64,000 bases of DNA from Breoghania sp. L-A4 (GCF_003432385.1 NZ_CP031841.1:2395579-2459578), one strand, 5' to 3'. Counted from the stretch's first letter, positions 18,625 through 28,486 are shown. The notes: generated by a model not told the origin, from the letters alone. Translations and numbers: made by a program.

Positions 18625-19826
18625 CTATGCAGGGATGGCGACCTGCCTGCGGTGGATGGTCATCCAAAGCGCGGAGACGATCGCCAGATTGAGGACCCCG
18701 GCGATGGCCGCATTGGCGAAGGTCCATTGGTAGTCGGCGGTCAGGTCGAAAAAATAGCCGCCCTGCCAGCCGCCCAGCCCGTGGCCGGCGTAGGCGAACG
18801 CCATGATGATCCCCAGTGACGAGGCCCGGCGCGCCGGTGCGGTGAGATTGCGGGTGGTGACGATCACCGTGGTCATGACGCCCGCGTATCCGAAGCCATA
18901 GATGATCGCATAAAGATAGAAGGCGTCCAGCCGTCCGATGAGCACGAAGCCGAAGACCAGCACCGTCTGCCAGGCGGATGCGGTGAGGTAGGCGGGAAGC
19001 GCGCCGATCATGTCCGTCAGCCTGCCGAAGGCCACACGGCCGATGATCGCGACCATCAGCGCCAGGAACAGCACGCTCCCGGCCTCCGGCGCCGAGAAGC
19101 CGCGCCCCTGGATCAGCGGAACGAGGTGCATCAAGGGCACGGCCATGCAGGCGCAGCAGAAGATCACCGCCAGCGAGATCCATGCCGTGATCAGCGCGTT
19201 CGGCAGTCCCGACGGTGTCTCCTCGGACAGGATGCCGCTGTTTGCGGCGACAGGGGGATCGCGCAGAAAAAGCCCCAGCGGCATCAGCAGGCCAAGCGTG
19301 ATCACGCCTTGCGCCATCATCGCGTCGCGCCAGCCCAGGGCCTCGATCAGATAGGCGCCGGAAAACGGAACGCCGCCCTGTCCGAGCGCCTGACCGGCGG
19401 AGGCGATGCCGATCGCCATGCCGGCGCCGACCGTGAACCAGGTACCGACGAGCGCCATCAGCGGCGCCGAAATGGCGCCCCGCCCAGCGCGCCGGCCAGA
19501 AAATAAAGCGCGTAGAACTGCCAAAGTTCGCGCGCCGAGGAGGCCGCGATGGTGGCGAGCCCGGTGGCGATGATCCCGAACAGCACCACGCGGCGGATGC
19601 CGAAGCGCTCGGCCATGTAGCCCATGACCAGCGAGCCGATTCCCAGGCCCAGCAGCCCGCAGGTGTTGATCAGCGCGATGTCGCCCCGGTTCCAGCCCTC
19701 CGACGCCCCGATGGGCACGAAATAGACGGAAAGACCGTTCACCAACTGGCCCATCGTCACCGCGAGGATGACGGACGAAATGCCCAGCACGACCCATCGA
19801 TAGCCCCGGTCAGCCGCGTGTTCCAC
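18625..19826 (-). CDS. MFS transporter, oxalate/formate or monocarboxylate type (frameshifted in this sequence)
   Basis: The GTG start at 19826 follows GGGAGGA. The N-terminal half is WVVLGISSVILAVTMGQLVNGLSVYFVPIGASEGW...GYMAERFGIRRVVLFG; the frame breaks in the C run 19478-19481, and one more base gives LAGALGGGAISAPLMALVGTWF and the remaining helices. Restored length is 400 residues, normal for MFS. The second-half signature is GRLTDMIGALPAYL. The N-terminal NGLSVYFVPI pattern resembles carriers of the oxalate/formate antiporter and monocarboxylate class; the substrate is unknown. Confidence 0.85.
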
Positions 19827-20005
19827 AGAGCATCCTCCCTCAAGCGCCGGCTCGGAGCCTACCAGCACGCGAACCGTGTCGGGGACATATTGTTGGGCCG
19901 CGTGACGCGCGAGAGGCGACGGGGGGCTCCAAGCGGCAGGGGCGCCGTGGACGCCAATTGATCGCGGCATGGCGCGACGACTGCAACCGTCACCGCCCTG
20001 CGCCG

Positions 20006-20309
20006 CTGCGATCGGCCCGCGCATCGCCCGCTTCCTGTGGCATGACGCGCGAGAGGCGAGGGGGCGGCGAGGGATAAGCCGGCTCCCGAATACCTCATGC
20101 GCCTCGGCCGCCTCTGTGGGCCAGTCACGGGGCGTGTCGCCCATCCTTCGAGACGCCGTCTTCGACGGCTCCTCAGGATGAGGTCATCGTGTTGATTCTC
20201 TTGTGAAATCAGCCACACACCCCGCCTCATCCTGAGGAGGGCCGGAGGCCCGTCTCGAAGGATCGGCGACCGCCGCCGGCCGATCCCGCCCTGCCGCACC
20301 ATGGCATCG
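20006..20309. repeat. Large palindromic repeat, copy 1
   Basis: About 300 bases repeated at 20558-20860. The last 186 bases (20124-20309) are near-identical between copies. Inside is an inverted repeat: CCATCCTTCGAGACG ... CCTCAGGATGAGG facing CCTCATCCTGAGG ... CGTCTCGAAGGAT, about 45 bases per arm. Confidence 0.9.
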
Positions 20310-20327
20310 AATGCGCTCCTCCACGGT

Positions 20328-20442
20328 GTCATTCCCGAGAGGGCGAAGCCCGGGTCGGGAATCCAGTACTCCGTGTGGCTGGCGGTGGTGTGACAAAGCC
20401 GGTCACGGTGGCTGCTGGATCCCCGCCTGCGCGGGGATGACA
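20328..20442. repeat. RIME-like mosaic element with inverted ends
   Basis: Ends read GTCATTCCCGA and GGGGATGACAC in opposite orientation, with ATCC cores (GGGAATCCAG, CTGGATCCCC). This is the short intergenic element common in Rhizobiales genomes. It sits between the two 300-bp repeats. Confidence 0.65.
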
Positions 20443-20557
20443 CGGAGAGTATGACACCGGACGCGCCGTGGCGCTGGTCAGAGGCATCCATGTCCTGAAC
20501 TCTGTCTCATGACCCGTGATTGTCATCCCGGGCGCGCAGCGGCACGCAAGTGCCGCT

Positions 20558-20860
20558 TGCGATCGGCCCGCGCATTGCCGCGTCCTGTGGCATGACGCGC
20601 GAGAGGCGAAGGGCGGCGACGGACAGCCGGCCCATCCGCATACCGCCTTGCGCCATGGCCGCCTCTCCGCGCCTGTCACGGGGCGTGTCGCCCATCCTTC
20701 GAGACGCCGTCTTCGACGGCTCCTCAGGATGAGGTCATCGTATTGATTCTCTTGTGAAATCAGCCGCACACCCCGCCTCATCCTGAGGAGGGCCGAAGGC
20801 CCGTCTCGAAGGATGGGCGACCGCCGCCGGCCAATCCCGCCCCGCCCCACCATGGCATCG
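20558..20860. repeat. Large palindromic repeat, copy 2
   Basis: Second copy of the element at 20006-20309. The final 186-base core (20675-20860) has exactly the same length as in copy 1, with fewer than ten substitutions that I count by eye. The offset between cores is 551 bases. Confidence 0.9.
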
Positions 20861-21128
20861 TGTCGGCTTTCACAGAGACTCATCGAAGGCTCGGCTACCA
20901 TGAAGGCCCCTGTAGATCGGAAGCTTAGCCGCAACCGAATATTGGTCGATTACCATCCATGCCGAGTAGGGTCTGTACAGTCGAATTGCCTCAACGCGGT
21001 GCCTTGGTGGGACCACCCAGAACGCAGACTTTACGGCAAGGCGCGCTTACTCCCATACAACAAACGCGAGAGCGATGCTGATGACCCATTCCATCAGTTC
21101 CACCAATTTGCGTAAATCTTTGTATTTG

Positions 21129-22160
21129 TCAGCGTAGCTGCGTCAACGGGGTTGCAGGTGGCAAGGCGTAGTACCATGGCTCCCAAGAGCCAAAGCCGTG
21201 TTCGCAATCTCCAAGCATGACACCATTGAACTCGTCTCGACTGCAGATGATAAACCCTGACTCTTTGGTGTTATTCGCTTCAACAAGGCAATGGCGCACT
21301 TCCATGCCACCGGTGTCAACCAGGCCGAATTCGCGTTCTTCACCCCAAAGCGTCAGCATCATTCTTTTGAGGGGTAGATACCATTTGAACTCGGTTACCT
21401 CCGTGGAAGGGAGGTCGAATTCCCACGCTTGGAAGTTGACGCAGGCCTGAACCAGTTGCCGGTCGTTGAGCAGCGCTTTTTCCCTGGTGCCGTCCAGTTC
21501 AATGGCCCATCGGGCGGCTTCTTCAACCGTATCCACTAGTTCGAGTTGATCGGGCATCATGCCAAGGGTATCGCCAAGCAGAGACATGGAAAACATAGGA
21601 CGATGATCAAACGGCGACGCATAGGACGAGAACTTAATGAAGTCGGAGATCAACTGCATGCTAAGCACCGAAACGGCGTTCGTATCTGCGCCCGTAACGG
21701 GTTTGTCGGGGTCCAAGGCAAAGTACGGGGCATGGAATCCGAGCTTTCCTCCAATCGTGAGGATTCGACGCGGACCGTCGACTTCGCCTCCGAGAGAATG
21801 CCCAGCCATGAAGACGAATGCGCATGAGGAGTAGCACTCGCTAGTCGCGAGTGTCCGTGTGGCGATGCCGTTCTTATGGACGAAGTGGGCCATGTTGCGG
21901 CCTTCGACGTAGCTGCCGCCTGGACTGTTGAGGCATAGCGCCTTTTCGGCCGAATTCTTAGCCTCACCGCTATCGATAGCCCCGGTAAGTCCGGCCTGAT
22001 CGGCGATGGCCGCCAGTCGCTCGGCATCACCCTGAACGATCTCTCCCGATAATTCGATGGCGCAGCCCGGTGTCTTCGACGAGAAGATTGTCGCTGCAAG
22101 TACCCCGTTCGCGCTGAGGATCAGCGCGAATGACGCGATGAATGCACGAACAAACCGCAT
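21129..22160 (-). CDS. Periplasmic ClpP/crotonase-fold protein (COG3904-like)
   Basis: 343 residues. Signal peptide MRFVRAFIASFALILSANGVLAA; start at 22160 has AGGGG upstream, while the GTG at 22172 is less likely. The core has LNSPGGSYVEGRNMAHFV, SECYSSCAFVFMAGH and GKLGFHAPYF: the glycine-rich strand turn, a serine in the Ser-Ser-Cys position and a histidine, as in predicted periplasmic ClpP-like proteins. If these form a catalytic dyad it is a serine protease; not shown for this group. The second half (about 190-343) has four or more cysteines and no domain I know. The gene is AT-richer than its neighbours and stands beside repeats, suggesting transfer. Confidence 0.75.
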   Translation of the reverse strand: MRFVRAFIASFALILSANGVLAATIFSSKTPGCAIELSGEIVQGDAERLAAIADQAGLTGAIDSGEAKNSAEKALCLNSPGGSYVEGRNMAHFVHKNGIATRTLATSECYSSCAFVFMAGHSLGGEVDGPRRILTIGGKLGFHAPYFALDPDKPVTGADTNAVSVLSMQLISDFIKFSSYASPFDHRPMFSMSLLGDTLGMMPDQLELVDTVEEAARWAIELDGTREKALLNDRQLVQACVNFQAWEFDLPSTEVTEFKWYLPLKRMMLTLWGEEREFGLVDTGGMEVRHCLVEANNTKESGFIICSRDEFNGVMLGDCEHGFGSWEPWYYALPPATPLTQLR

Positions 22161-22326
22161 CTCGCCCCTCACACTTTCAATATTATCGCCAGAGTGCGTT
22201 CAATATCCAAATTATGTACAGTTATCAAGAAATACAGACATGCGAATTCTATAGTGTCAACGCCGATATGACGATCAACATTTGACTGTTGGGTGTTTAA
22301 CGAAACGCAATATAACCCTTGTCGGA

Positions 22327-22403
22327 CTATCTCGGATCGGACGAACTGGCACTGGAGTTCGATCGAATGGAGATGCATTATCCAACTGAGCTACCGAGGA
22401 TAG
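22327..22403 (-). other. Degenerate tRNA-like sequence
   Basis: Minus strand, 77 bases. It contains GTAGCTCAGTTGGATAATGC, an almost canonical tRNA D-arm, and ends that pair (CTATC-C-TCGG with CCGAGATAG). The D stem is mispaired and I can form neither an anticodon stem nor a normal T arm, so it is not a working tRNA. It may be a decayed tRNA or chance. The surrounding 22161-22604 otherwise holds no gene and is AT-rich. Confidence 0.3.
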
Positions 22404-22493
22404 ACGGAACGCTGTTGGTCGTTCTGGTCCAAACTACAAAATCGTGTGACGCGTTATTGGAGGGCTCGTTTAGGCCAATCCGCAATGATCAAA

Positions 22494-22526
22494 CAACGGC
22501 GACGACGGGGCCCGTCGTCGCCGTTG
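22494..22526 (-). terminator. Strong hairpin downstream of nrdJ
   Basis: Perfect 15-bp stem (CAACGGCGACGACGG and its complement) with a 3-base loop. On the minus strand it is followed by TTTGATC. It lies about 80 bases past the nrdJ stop and fits an intrinsic terminator. Confidence 0.75.
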
Positions 22527-22604
22527 TGCGTAGAGCGTGTATGCTGATCAATCGTTGCTCTTCAATTTAAACTTTGGTCCCCCACCAACAGCTCCTCAGC
22601 CCCC

Positions 22605-25600
22605 TCAGCTGCACCCGCTGGTATTCCCACACGTGTCACACTTCAAACACGTCCCGTTGCGGACCATGGTGAAGTTGCCGCATTCGGAGCAGTTTTCGCC
22701 CTCGTAGCCCTTCATGCGCGCCTGGGCGACCTGGCGGGCGACCGAGGTCTGGCCGGATTCCACGGTCACGACCGTCTCGGTTTCCGTTTCCCGCTTGAAG
22801 GCGGTCGCCGTGGCGGTTGAGATGGCCATCACCGTGGAGCCGCCACTGACGGGCGACGATTTCGCGTGGCCCGCGGGTTCGCCGGTGCCCGGAACCACCC
22901 GGAACGTGTTGCCGCGCACCAGGCCCTTGGAGACGACGGTCTGGTGGCGGCTGCCTTCGTTCTCGCCACCGCCCATCACCGTGGAGCCGATGGTCTCGGG
23001 ATTGACGTGGGCGAGATCCGCGCGGTCGAGATAGGAGACCGCCAGCTCGCGGAACACGTAGTCGAGGATCGAGGTGGCGTTCTTGATCGCCTCGTTGCCC
23101 TGCACCATGCCGGCGGGCTCAAACCGGGTGAAGGTGAAGGCCTCGACGTATTCCTCGAGCGGCACGCCGTACTGCAGGCCGAGCGAGATGGCGATGGCGA
23201 AATTGTTCATCATCGCGCGGAAGGCGGCGCCTTCCTTGTGCATGTCGATAAAAATCTCGCCCAGCCGCCCGTCGTCGTATTCCCCGGTGCGCAGGTACAC
23301 CTTGTGGCCGCCGACGATGGCCTTCTGGGTATAGCCCTTGCGCCGTCCGGGCAGCTTGTCGCGGTCGCGGGCGCGTTCCACGATGCGCTCGACGATGCGT
23401 TCGGCCACGGCTTCCGCGCGTGCCTGCATGGGTTGCGCCACCAGCGCCTCGGCCGCCTCGTCGGCGTCCTCGGCGTCGTCCGCCAGCAGCGAGGAGTTGA
23501 GCGGCTGGCTCAGCTTGGAGCCGTCGCGATACAGCGCGTTGGCCTTCAGCGCCAGGCGCCACGACAGCATGTAGGCCTGCTTGCAGTCCTCCACCGTGGC
23601 GGAATTCGCCATGTTGATGGTTTTCGAGATGGCGCCGGTGATGAACGGCTGGGCCGCGGCCATCATGCGGATGTGGCTTTCCACCGACAGGTAGCGCTTG
23701 CCGAGACGGCCGCAGGGGTTGGCGCAATCGAAGATGCCGATGTGCTCGTCACGCAGCTTCGGCGCGCCTTCCAGCGTCATCGCGCCGCAGACGAACAGAT
23801 TCGCCTTCTCGATGTCGCCCTTGGAGAAGCCGAGCTCCAGCAGCATGTCGAAGTCCGGATCGTTGAGCTGCTCGTCGGTGAAGCCCAGCGTGTCGCGGCA
23901 GAAGGCGTCGCCAAACGTCCAGCGGTTGAACACGAACTTGATGTCGAACGCGGTCGCGAGACCGGCTTCCACCGCCGCGATCTTCTCTTCCGTGAAGCCC
24001 TTGGCCAGCAGCTTGGCGTGGTCGATGCCCGGCGCGTTCTTCAGCGTGCCCTGGCCCACGGCGTAGTCGATGATCGCCTTCACCTCTGCGTCCGAATAGC
24101 CGAGCTTGGACAAGGCCTCGGGCACCGCGCGGTTGATGATCTTGAAGTAGCCGCCGCCGGCCAGCTTCTTGAACTTCACCAGCGCGAAGTCGGGCTCGAT
24201 GCCGGTGGTGTCGCAATCCATCACCAGGCCGATGGTGCCCGTGGGCGCGATCACCGACACCTGCGCGTTGCGGTAGCCGTGCGCCTCGCCCAGCTTCAGC
24301 GCCAGATCCCAGGCGGCCCTGGCGTGTTTCACCAGCTTCTTGTCGGGGCAGGAGGCGTGGTCCAGCGGCACCGGATTGGTGTGCAACTGCTCGTAGCCGC
24401 CGGTCTCGCCATGCGCCGCGCGGCGGTGGTTGCGGATGACCCGCAGCATCGCCTCTTCATTGCCCTTGTAGCCCGGGAAGGAGCCCAGCTCCTTGGCCAT
24501 CTCGGCCGAGGTCGCGTAGGAAACGCCGGTCATGATCGCCGACAGCGCGCCGCAGATCGCGCGGCCCTCGTCGCTGTCATAGGCGATGCCGGACGTCATC
24601 AGCAGGCCGCCGATGTTGGCGTAGCCCAGCCCAAGCGTGCGGTACTTGTAGGAAAGCTGCGCGATCTCCTTGGAGGGGAACTGCGCCATCAGCACCGAGA
24701 TTTCCAGCACCACGGTCCACAGCCGCACCGCGTGCTCGTAGCTCTCGACGTCGAAGTTCTTCTCCGCGTCGCGGAACTGCAGCAGGTTCAGCGAGGCGAG
24801 GTTGCACGCCGTGTCATCAAGGAACATGTACTCCGAGCACGGATTGGAGGCGCGGATCGGGCCGCCGGCCGGGCAGGTGTGCCAGTCGTTGATGGTGGTG
24901 TGATACTGGATGCCGGGATCGGCCGAGGCCCAGGCGGCGTAGCCGACCTGTTCCCACAGGTCCTTGGCGTCGAGCGTCTTGACGACCTTGCCTTCCTTGC
25001 GGCTGGTCAGGTCCCAGGTGCCGCCGTCTTCCACCGCGTTGAGGAATTCGTCGGTCACGCGCACGGAATTGTTGGAGTTCTGGCCGGAGACCGTCAGATA
25101 GGCCTCGGAATCCCAGTCCGTGTCGTAGGTCTTGAACTCGATGTCCTTGTAGCCCTGACGCGCGAACTGGATCACCCGCTGGATGTAGTTCTCCGACACC
25201 AGGTTCTTCTTGGCGGCGCGGATCTCGCGCTTGAGCGCCGGGTTCTTGAGCGGGTCGAAGCAGTCGTCGCCCGAGCCCTCGCAGTTGACGCAGGCCTTCA
25301 TGACCGCGGCCAGGTGCTTGGAGACGATCTTGGAGCCGGTGACCAGAGCGGCGACCTTCTGCTCCTCCTTCACCTTCCAGTTGATGTATTCCTCGATGTC
25401 GGGATGGTCGATGTCGACGACCACCATCTTGGCGGCGCGGCGGGTGGTGCCGCCGGACTTGATGGCGCCCGCGGCGCGGTCGCCGATCTTCAGGAAGGAC
25501 ATTAGGCCGGATGACTTGCCGCCGCCCGACAGGGCCTCGCCGCCGCCGCGCAGGGCGGAGAAGTTGGAGCCGGTGCCCGAGCCGTATTTGAACAGCCGCG

Positions 25601-26264
25601 CCTCACGCACCCACAGGTCCATGATGCCGCCTTCGTTGACCAGGTCGTCGCCGACGGACTGGATGAAGCAGGCATGCGGCTGCGGATGCTCGTAGGCGGT
25701 CTTCGACTTGGTCAGCTTGCCGGTTTCGAAATCGACGTAATAGTGGCCCTGGCCCGGGCCGTCGATGCCATAGGCCCAATGCAGGCCGGTGTTGAACCAC
25801 TGCGGGGAGTTGGGCGCCACCTTCTGGGTGGCCAGCATGTGGCGCTGTTCGTCGAAGAACGCCAGGGCGTCGGCCTCGGTGTCGAAATAGCCGCCCTTCC
25901 AGCCCCAGTAGGTCCAGGTGCCGGCCAGCCGGTCAAACACCTGACGCGCGTCGAGCTCGGAGCCGTAGCGGTCGGCTTCATCGAGCTTGGCGAGCGCCTT
26001 CTCGTCGGGGACGGAGCGCCACAGCCAGGACGGAACGGTGTTTTCCTCGACCCGCTTCAGGCGGGCGGGCACGCCGGCCTTGCGGAAATACTTCTGGGCG
26101 AGAATGTCGCTGGCCACCTGCGAGAAGGCCGCGGGAACCTGAACATTCTCCAGCCGGAAGACGATCGACCCGTCCGGGTTGCGAATCTCACTTGTCGCTG
26201 CCCGAAATTCGATGTCCGCGTAAGGCGACCGGCCCTCGGTTGTATAACGCCGTTCGATCCGCAT
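22605..26264 (-). CDS. nrdJ: Adenosylcobalamin-dependent ribonucleotide reductase (class II)
   Basis: 1219 residues. Reduces ribonucleotides to deoxyribonucleotides with a radical generated from vitamin B12, with or without oxygen. Visible blocks: [112 protein letters not shown]. The C-terminus is a zinc-ribbon-like tail ([15 protein letters not shown]) as in the long alphaproteobacterial form. Start at 26264 follows AAGGGG. No separate small subunit or activase is needed. A likely NrdR site lies 160 bases upstream. Confidence 0.96.
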   Translation of the reverse strand: MRIERRYTTEGRSPYADIEFRAATSEIRNPDGSIVFRLENVQVPAAFSQVASDILAQKYFRKAGVPARLKRVEENTVPSWLWRSVPDEKALAKLDEADRYGSELDARQVFDRLAGTWTYWGWKGGYFDTEADALAFFDEQRHMLATQKVAPNSPQWFNTGLHWAYGIDGPGQGHYYVDFETGKLTKSKTAYEHPQPHACFIQSVGDDLVNEGGIMDLWVREARLFKYGSGTGSNFSALRGGGEALSGGGKSSGLMSFLKIGDRAAGAIKSGGTTRRAAKMVVVDIDHPDIEEYINWKVKEEQKVAALVTGSKIVSKHLAAVMKACVNCEGSGDDCFDPLKNPALKREIRAAKKNLVSENYIQRVIQFARQGYKDIEFKTYDTDWDSEAYLTVSGQNSNNSVRVTDEFLNAVEDGGTWDLTSRKEGKVVKTLDAKDLWEQVGYAAWASADPGIQYHTTINDWHTCPAGGPIRASNPCSEYMFLDDTACNLASLNLLQFRDAEKNFDVESYEHAVRLWTVVLEISVLMAQFPSKEIAQLSYKYRTLGLGYANIGGLLMTSGIAYDSDEGRAICGALSAIMTGVSYATSAEMAKELGSFPGYKGNEEAMLRVIRNHRRAAHGETGGYEQLHTNPVPLDHASCPDKKLVKHARAAWDLALKLGEAHGYRNAQVSVIAPTGTIGLVMDCDTTGIEPDFALVKFKKLAGGGYFKIINRAVPEALSKLGYSDAEVKAIIDYAVGQGTLKNAPGIDHAKLLAKGFTEEKIAAVEAGLATAFDIKFVFNRWTFGDAFCRDTLGFTDEQLNDPDFDMLLELGFSKGDIEKANLFVCGAMTLEGAPKLRDEHIGIFDCANPCGRLGKRYLSVESHIRMMAAAQPFITGAISKTINMANSATVEDCKQAYMLSWRLALKANALYRDGSKLSQPLNSSLLADDAEDADEAAEALVAQPMQARAEAVAERIVERIVERARDRDKLPGRRKGYTQKAIVGGHKVYLRTGEYDDGRLGEIFIDMHKEGAAFRAMMNNFAIAISLGLQYGVPLEEYVEAFTFTRFEPAGMVQGNEAIKNATSILDYVFRELAVSYLDRADLAHVNPETIGSTVMGGGENEGSRHQTVVSKGLVRGNTFRVVPGTGEPAGHAKSSPVSGGSTVMAISTATATAFKRETETETVVTVESGQTSVARQVAQARMKGYEGENCSECGNFTMVRNGTCLKCDTCGNTSGCS

Positions 26265-27138
26265 TCTTGACCCCTTTTGCCGGCCCGCATGTGCGTGTAA
26301 CCGGCATATCCAAAATTCCGCCGCGTCCCGGACCGGAATGCATCCGTATCCAGGTTCTCAAATCCGCCGCCGTTCGGAGCGCCTCTTCCCCGTCGGCTGG
26401 CATTTTGTACTGAAGGTTCGATTAAGCACTAAATATAGTGTATTTCGAGCCAGAAGTCACTTCTCAACGGTCAAAAAAGCCGCAATTTTCCGGTCGCTGC
26501 CGACACCCGCGATGCGGGCCGGTCCACGGTCCAAAGATTGTGAATTTTCCTGAGTACGCAGGCTGTCCAGCCCATCCCCAACACGCCGAAGCGACTGATG
26601 CTTAAGCTAATATGAATCGCTTCAGAGCGTCAAGCAGTTGTGGGTCCGTATAATTTTATACCTAAATGTTGTGCATAGGCTGTGAATAGCGGGGGCAGAT
26701 CCCAAAAGGCGAGGCGGACTGCGGGGTTCAGGCCCCCATGAATTTTCACAGGCCGCGAACAGATCTTTTTTTGAGGCAAATTCTCTGCGCAATTGGCGCG
26801 GATTTTGGCATCTGCAAACGGGCCTGTTTTTTAGTCGTTCGGGCGCCCGATCAGCAGTCGTCGGTTGCCTTTCAAACGCTCAATTCAAGGCCCCGCCTGA
26901 CCCTTGGTGTTCGGCATCGGCCGGGGCCGGGGTCGAGACGCGCCCGCTCCCGCGCCGCTGCGCGCCAGCCGCCCCGGTACAAGACACGGGAATCGGTCGC
27001 GAAATGCGCAATACAGACAATTTGAATCAAATCCCGCAGCGCGGTTTGTCCGGGATTTAAGCCGTGTTGAGTCATGCTCGCTTGAAAGTTTGGAAGGGAC
27101 AGCCCGCGGGCGCGCTGTCCACAGGGGCGGCATCGGAT
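26265..27138. other. Long divergent intergenic region, nrdJ / response regulator
   Basis: 874 bases with no convincing gene; a possible 95-codon frame near 26738 is arginine-rich and unsupported. It holds the NrdR-like box, a 14-bp palindrome GTATAATTTTATAC at 26648-26661 and AT-rich stretches suited to promoters for both flanking genes. I see no cobalamin riboswitch. Confidence 0.6.
26426..26441. promoter_or_regulatory. NrdR-box-like operator upstream of nrdJ
   Basis: GCACTAAATATAGTGT matches the published NrdR consensus acaCwAtATaTwGtgt at nearly every position and contains the palindrome CACTAAATATAGTG. NrdR is the zinc-ribbon/ATP-cone repressor of ribonucleotide reductase genes. Only one box is seen, whereas pairs are usual. 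Confidence 0.7.
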
Positions 27139-28023
27139 ATGCAGGCGAAATCAATGAACCACACGGCGTACCGGCTGCCCGTGGAAGCCCTCGACATCGT
27201 GATCGTCGAGGATTCCAAGCCGATGCAGATGATTCTGCGGTCGATCCTGCTGTCGATGCGGGTGGCGCGGGTGCGCGTCTATGATTCGCCGGAAAACGCG
27301 CTCGACGCCATGCTGGTGGAGCCGCCGAACCTCATTCTGACCGACTGGAAGATGGGCCGGGTCAGCGGCTACCACTTCCTGCGAACGATTCGGCATCGCA
27401 AGATGGCGCCGTTGTGTTTCGTGCCGGTGATCTTCGTCACCGCCTTCGGCACGCGCGATCTGGTCGAGAAGGTGCTGCGCGCCGGCGCCCACCATCTGCT
27501 GGTCAAGCCGCTCGCGCCGTCCACCTTGTTCAACCGGCTGCAGTGGCTGATCGCGGACGAGCGCCAGTTCGTGCTCGACGAGGCCACCGGCTATCACACC
27601 ATTGCCGGCGTCGACGCGGCGCTTGCGGCGGATCTGGAGAAGCGCCGCTCATTGCAGCGCGCGCGGATGAATCACCAGCATGCGGCGATCAAGGTGGGCC
27701 AGGAGGCCCTGGTCACGCGCCGGCTCGCGGTGCAGAAGGCCCAGGAGCGCGCCAAGCTCGAAGCCGCCGCCGAGAACGCGGCCGCGGCCGCGGCCGAGCG
27801 CAATTCCAGCTTCGCCGACATCAGGCCCTCAGCGTCGGATGATGTCGAGCTCCGTGCCCCGGCACCCGCGAAAGCCGCAGCCGCGCCAAGCGCCGCTCCC
27901 CGCCCAGGACCGCGCGTCCCGGGCGCCGGTAGCCGGAATACCGGCTGTGCGTTTGCCGCACTGGACAGCGCGCGGGGCGCGGGTCATATTCGGCGCGCAA
28001 ACATGGGTGTGCGGACGCGATGA
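27139..28023 (+). CDS. Response regulator with receiver domain and Ala-rich tail
   Basis: 294 residues from the ATG at 27139 (AGGGGCGG upstream); an ATG at 27154 is equally possible. The CheY-like receiver is about 20-140: LDIVIVEDSKPMQ (acidic pocket), NLILTDWKMGR (phospho-acceptor Asp), VIFVTAFG (Thr) and LLVKPLAPSTL (Lys). After it comes an Arg/Gln-rich helical region and an Ala/Pro-rich end without an output domain. Its stop overlaps the next start by four bases (ATGA). The last 40 residues look low in coding quality and a frame error there cannot be excluded. Confidence 0.8.
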   Translation: MQAKSMNHTAYRLPVEALDIVIVEDSKPMQMILRSILLSMRVARVRVYDSPENALDAMLVEPPNLILTDWKMGRVSGYHFLRTIRHRKMAPLCFVPVIFVTAFGTRDLVEKVLRAGAHHLLVKPLAPSTLFNRLQWLIADERQFVLDEATGYHTIAGVDAALAADLEKRRSLQRARMNHQHAAIKVGQEALVTRRLAVQKAQERAKLEAAAENAAAAAAERNSSFADIRPSASDDVELRAPAPAKAAAAPSAAPRPGPRVPGAGSRNTGCAFAALDSARGAGHIRRANMGVRTR

Positions 28024-28406
28024 AAGATTTCCTGCTTCAGATTTTCACCTGGTGGAACGGCCAGACGATGGGCACGCGCTTCTTCACCTGGCGCAAGGGT
28101 GAGTTCGTCGGCAATGATGAGTTCGGCAACAGCTACTACCGCGAGCGGCGCGGCGGGCGGCGTTGGGTGATCTACAACGGCGTAGCCGACGCCAGCACCA
28201 TTCCGCCGGGCTGGCATGGCTGGATGCATTATCGCGTCGATACCCCGCCGAGCGACGAGGCCTATCACGCGCGTGGCTGGGAAATGCCGCATCGGCGCAA
28301 CATGACCGGCACCCCGGCCGCCTACCGCCCCGATGGCTCGATCCTGACGCCGCAGTCGCGTCCCAAGGTCTCTGCCGACTACGACGCCTGGACCCCGGGC
28401 AACTGA
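28020..28406 (+). CDS. NADH:ubiquinone oxidoreductase subunit NDUFA12 homologue
   Basis: 128 residues, the alphaproteobacterial supernumerary complex I subunit related to mitochondrial 17.2-kDa NDUFA12. Diagnostic segments: FTWWNGQTMGTRFFTWRKGEFVG, DEFGNSYYRER, GRRWVIYNG, ASTIPPGWHGWMHY and the PHRRNMTGTPAAYRP tail. It is thought to aid assembly and stability at the interface of the peripheral arm. It overlaps the response regulator by four bases, so the two may be translationally coupled. Confidence 0.93.
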   Translation: MKDFLLQIFTWWNGQTMGTRFFTWRKGEFVGNDEFGNSYYRERRGGRRWVIYNGVADASTIPPGWHGWMHYRVDTPPSDEAYHARGWEMPHRRNMTGTPAAYRPDGSILTPQSRPKVSADYDAWTPGN

Positions 28407-28460
28407 TCCCGCGCGATCCGCGTTCGGATGCGGCGGCGTAATAACGAACTGGCATGAAAA

Positions 28461-28486
28461 AAGCGCGCGGTGCGGACCGCGCGCTT
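28461..28486 (-). terminator. Hairpin, first of an identical pair
   Basis: AAGCGCGCGG / CCGCGCGCTT, 10-bp stem, loop TGCGGA. On the minus strand it is followed by six T, a good intrinsic terminator for the convergent hydrolase gene. Confidence 0.75.

Larger units (their letters stand above)
19827..21128. other. 1.3-kb non-coding repeat-rich region
   Basis: No credible gene. It holds two 300-bp direct repeats, a short mosaic element between them, and a partial third copy near 19900-19990 (ACGCGCGAGAGGCGA recurs at about 19910, 20045 and 20596). Short open frames here are repeat-derived and lack coding character. Confidence 0.8.

Noticed and set aside
15968-19183. 1071-codon minus-strand frame across the transporter operon
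   Set aside because: Spans three real genes and two gaps on the other strand; Arg/His/Asp-rich nonsense composition.
19900-20870. CRISPR array
   Set aside because: Repeats are two 300-bp units plus a fragment, not short regularly spaced repeats with unique spacers, and no cas gene is near.
22327-22403. Functional tRNA gene
   Set aside because: Only the D-arm word and the acceptor ends fit; anticodon stem and T arm do not pair.
22319-22570. 83-codon frame overlapping the tRNA-like sequence
   Set aside because: Runs through the strong nrdJ terminator hairpin; no ribosome site or coding signal.
22866-25505. Very long open frame (879 codons) on the plus strand opposite nrdJ
   Set aside because: It is the mirror of a highly conserved gene in GC-rich DNA; composition is His/Arg/Gly/Val-rich with no domain, as expected of antisense frames.
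26738-27025. 95-codon frame in the nrdJ upstream gap
   Set aside because: No ribosome site, Arg/Ala-rich second half, overlaps the likely regulatory region; no recognisable family.
26265-27138. Cobalamin riboswitch for nrdJ
   Set aside because: No B12-box-like conserved core was found in the leader; the NrdR box explains regulation better.
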